NCBI GenBank assembly: GCA_003956705.1
Contig: QZCP01000048.1
Coordinates: 124,001-188,000 of the forward strand
Source of the DNA: Brevipalpus yothersi
Taxonomy: Eukaryota; Arthropoda; Arachnida; Trombidiformes; Tenuipalpidae
Direction: 5' to 3'
DNA length: 64,000 nucleotides
Below the pieces are notes generated by a model, which did no database searches, was not told the DNA's origin, and worked only from the letters and a program-made list of their open reading frames with translations. A program made the translations under genes and the position numbers. This document shows positions 62,634 to 64,000 of the stretch, piece after piece (the first letter of the stretch is position 1; each line of letters begins with the position of its first letter).

Positions 62634-64000
62634 ATGGGTCCAGTTAAAATGGTATTGATTTGCAGTCTTCTGGTGGGTCTAAGTGAAGCCATTGACAATT
62701 ATATGACTGCTGAAGGTTATGAAAGTTTATTTGCTGATGAATGGGAAGCCTTCAAATCGATGTACAACAAGCGATATAATAATGAAACGGAAGAATTTTT
62801 CCGTAAAAATATTTTCTTGGAAAACAAAAAGAAAATTGCTCGCCACAATATGAGAGCAGCCGATGGTTTCCATTCATATCATTTGGGTATGAATCAATTC
62901 GGAGATTTGCTTCACCATGAATTCGTCCGAATCATGAATGGATTCAAGAAAGAACTCAGATTGCCCAATCATAATGCATCCTCTTTCATGACTCCTCATC
63001 ACTTCACACCACCAGCTGAACTCGATTGGAGACAACATGGCTATGTAAGTTATATTCGTTGATCTGATTGCTCATTTTACCCAATGATTCAATGTCAAAT
63101 TGGGATTCAAATTCAATCCAATCTTCTTCATCCCAAATGAGCGACTTTGATGAAGGATGAGTGGCTCTAAGTCTCTTACGAGTAAAATTATCTGATTCCA
63201 GGGTTTTGCTGACCAAACTAAATCACTCGAGACTATAATTCCACCGATCAATAGATGATCGATTAGATATATTCGATATTCGAACTGCTGATATGAGTTT
63301 GTCTGTAATTTAGTGATGATCACACAGTTGTTGCATGATAATAGATAGATAGATATATCAGCAGCAAGAAAAATGAGAAAGTAGTAGACTAATTCTTGCG
63401 ATTTTCTTGATTTAAACTCATCTGATTCTTATTCTTATTCTTTTGGCCTAAAAATCTTAATTTCTCTCTGTAGGTAACTCCAGTTAAAGATCAAGGACAA
63501 TGTGGATCCTGCTGGGCATTCAGTACGGTAAGTTGGACTGCTCAATAGCCTTGATAGCAATTGGCATGACCCAGATGACTGTACAAGATCGATTTTGACG
63601 GGTTTTATCGATTTATTGAATATTTTCAGACTGGAGCTCTTGAGGGTCAGCACTTCCGGAAAACTGGAAAAATGGTTTCACTGTCTGAACAAAATCTTGT
63701 GGATTGCTCGAAAAAATTCGGAAACAATGGCTGTGAAGGTGGTCTTATGGACAATGCTTTTGCCTACATTCGTCAAAACCATGGTCTTGACACGGAAAAG
63801 TCTTATCCCTATGAAGCTAGAGTAAGCTGATCGTCAATAATGATTTGTTAAACCACAAAATCTGATCAATCAAATTACAAATTACAGGATGCTCGCTGCC
63901 GATTCCATCGACGTGATGTTGGTGCAAGTGATACTGGCTTCGTTGATATTCCAGAAGGAGATGAAACTAAATTGGCTGAAGCTCTTGCCGCAAATGGACC
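62634..64000 (+). CDS. cathepsin L-like cysteine protease (C1A), 3' part beyond window
   Basis: Exons 62634-63044, 63474-63527, 63630-63821 and 63889-64000 (cut by the window edge) keep phase. The chosen ATG begins a signal peptide (MVLICSLLVGLSEA). The propeptide has the ERFNIN pattern (FFRKNIFLENKKKIARHN) and a GNFD-type block (YHLGMNQFGDL), which are typical of the cathepsin L subfamily. The mature enzyme would start near PPAELDWRQHGYVTPV. The oxyanion Gln and catalytic Cys are in DQGQCGSCWAFST, split from the next exon after ST. CSKKFGNNGCEGGLMDNAF and SYPYEAR follow. The catalytic His and Asn lie past position 64000. The enzyme is lysosomal or a secreted digestive protease. Mite group 1 allergens are also C1A, but the prosegment here is of the classical cathepsin L type. 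Confidence 0.95.

Overview
This is 64 kb of eukaryotic nuclear DNA. It is AT-rich and intron-bearing (GT..AG introns, many of 50-100 bp) and strewn with long (CT)n/(GA)n microsatellites, one of which contains an assembly gap. The gene content is animal: clathrin heavy chain, dystrobrevin, TPPP/p25-alpha, TAF13, TADA3, a tetraspanin, an M14 carboxypeptidase, cathepsin L and a Mieap-type protein. The repeat-EGF membrane protein resembles the Bm86/ATAQ family known from ticks, so I infer a chelicerate, most likely an acariform mite. No prokaryotic genes, CRISPR arrays, rRNA or convincing tRNA genes were seen.

Layout. 0.8-16.3 kb (+): an eight-exon gene encoding about 1,053 aa and ending in a Mieap (SPATA18)-like domain. 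Its 10.7 kb third intron holds a TA-flanked inverted-repeat element, several microsatellites, the assembly gap and one copy of a 1.5 kb duplicated segment; the second copy lies just 3' of the gene (17.8-19.4 kb). 19.8-21.2 kb (-): a tetraspanin. 21.5-23.0 kb (-): a secreted, Gln/Pro/Lys-rich VKG-repeat protein with a TATA box. 25.1-31.8 kb (+): a 1,475-aa EGF-rich type I membrane protein. 32.6-38.4 kb (+): clathrin heavy chain. 39.0-39.6 kb (+): an NDUFB4-like complex I subunit. 40.2-40.7 kb (-): TAF13, divergent from dystrobrevin at 41.1-44.0 kb (+). 47.9-54.7 kb (+): a procarboxypeptidase whose 5.2 kb intron contains TPPP on the opposite strand (50.9-52.6 kb). 56.0-57.7 kb (+): TADA3. 58.3-59.7 kb (-): two phase-compatible exon-like pieces of unknown identity beside an LTR-like stretch. 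62.6 kb to the end (+): cathepsin L, cut by the window edge.

There is no operon logic. The conserved genes are independent housekeeping, cytoskeletal, transcriptional and digestive functions. Exon models were built by hand from splice consensus plus phase; each multi-exon model below keeps an open frame across every junction. The least understood items are the VKG-repeat protein, the N-terminal modules of the EGF protein, the non-Mieap half of the first gene, the duplicated segment, and the GC-richer island at 58.3-60 kb. I did not find a clear-cut new multi-gene system.
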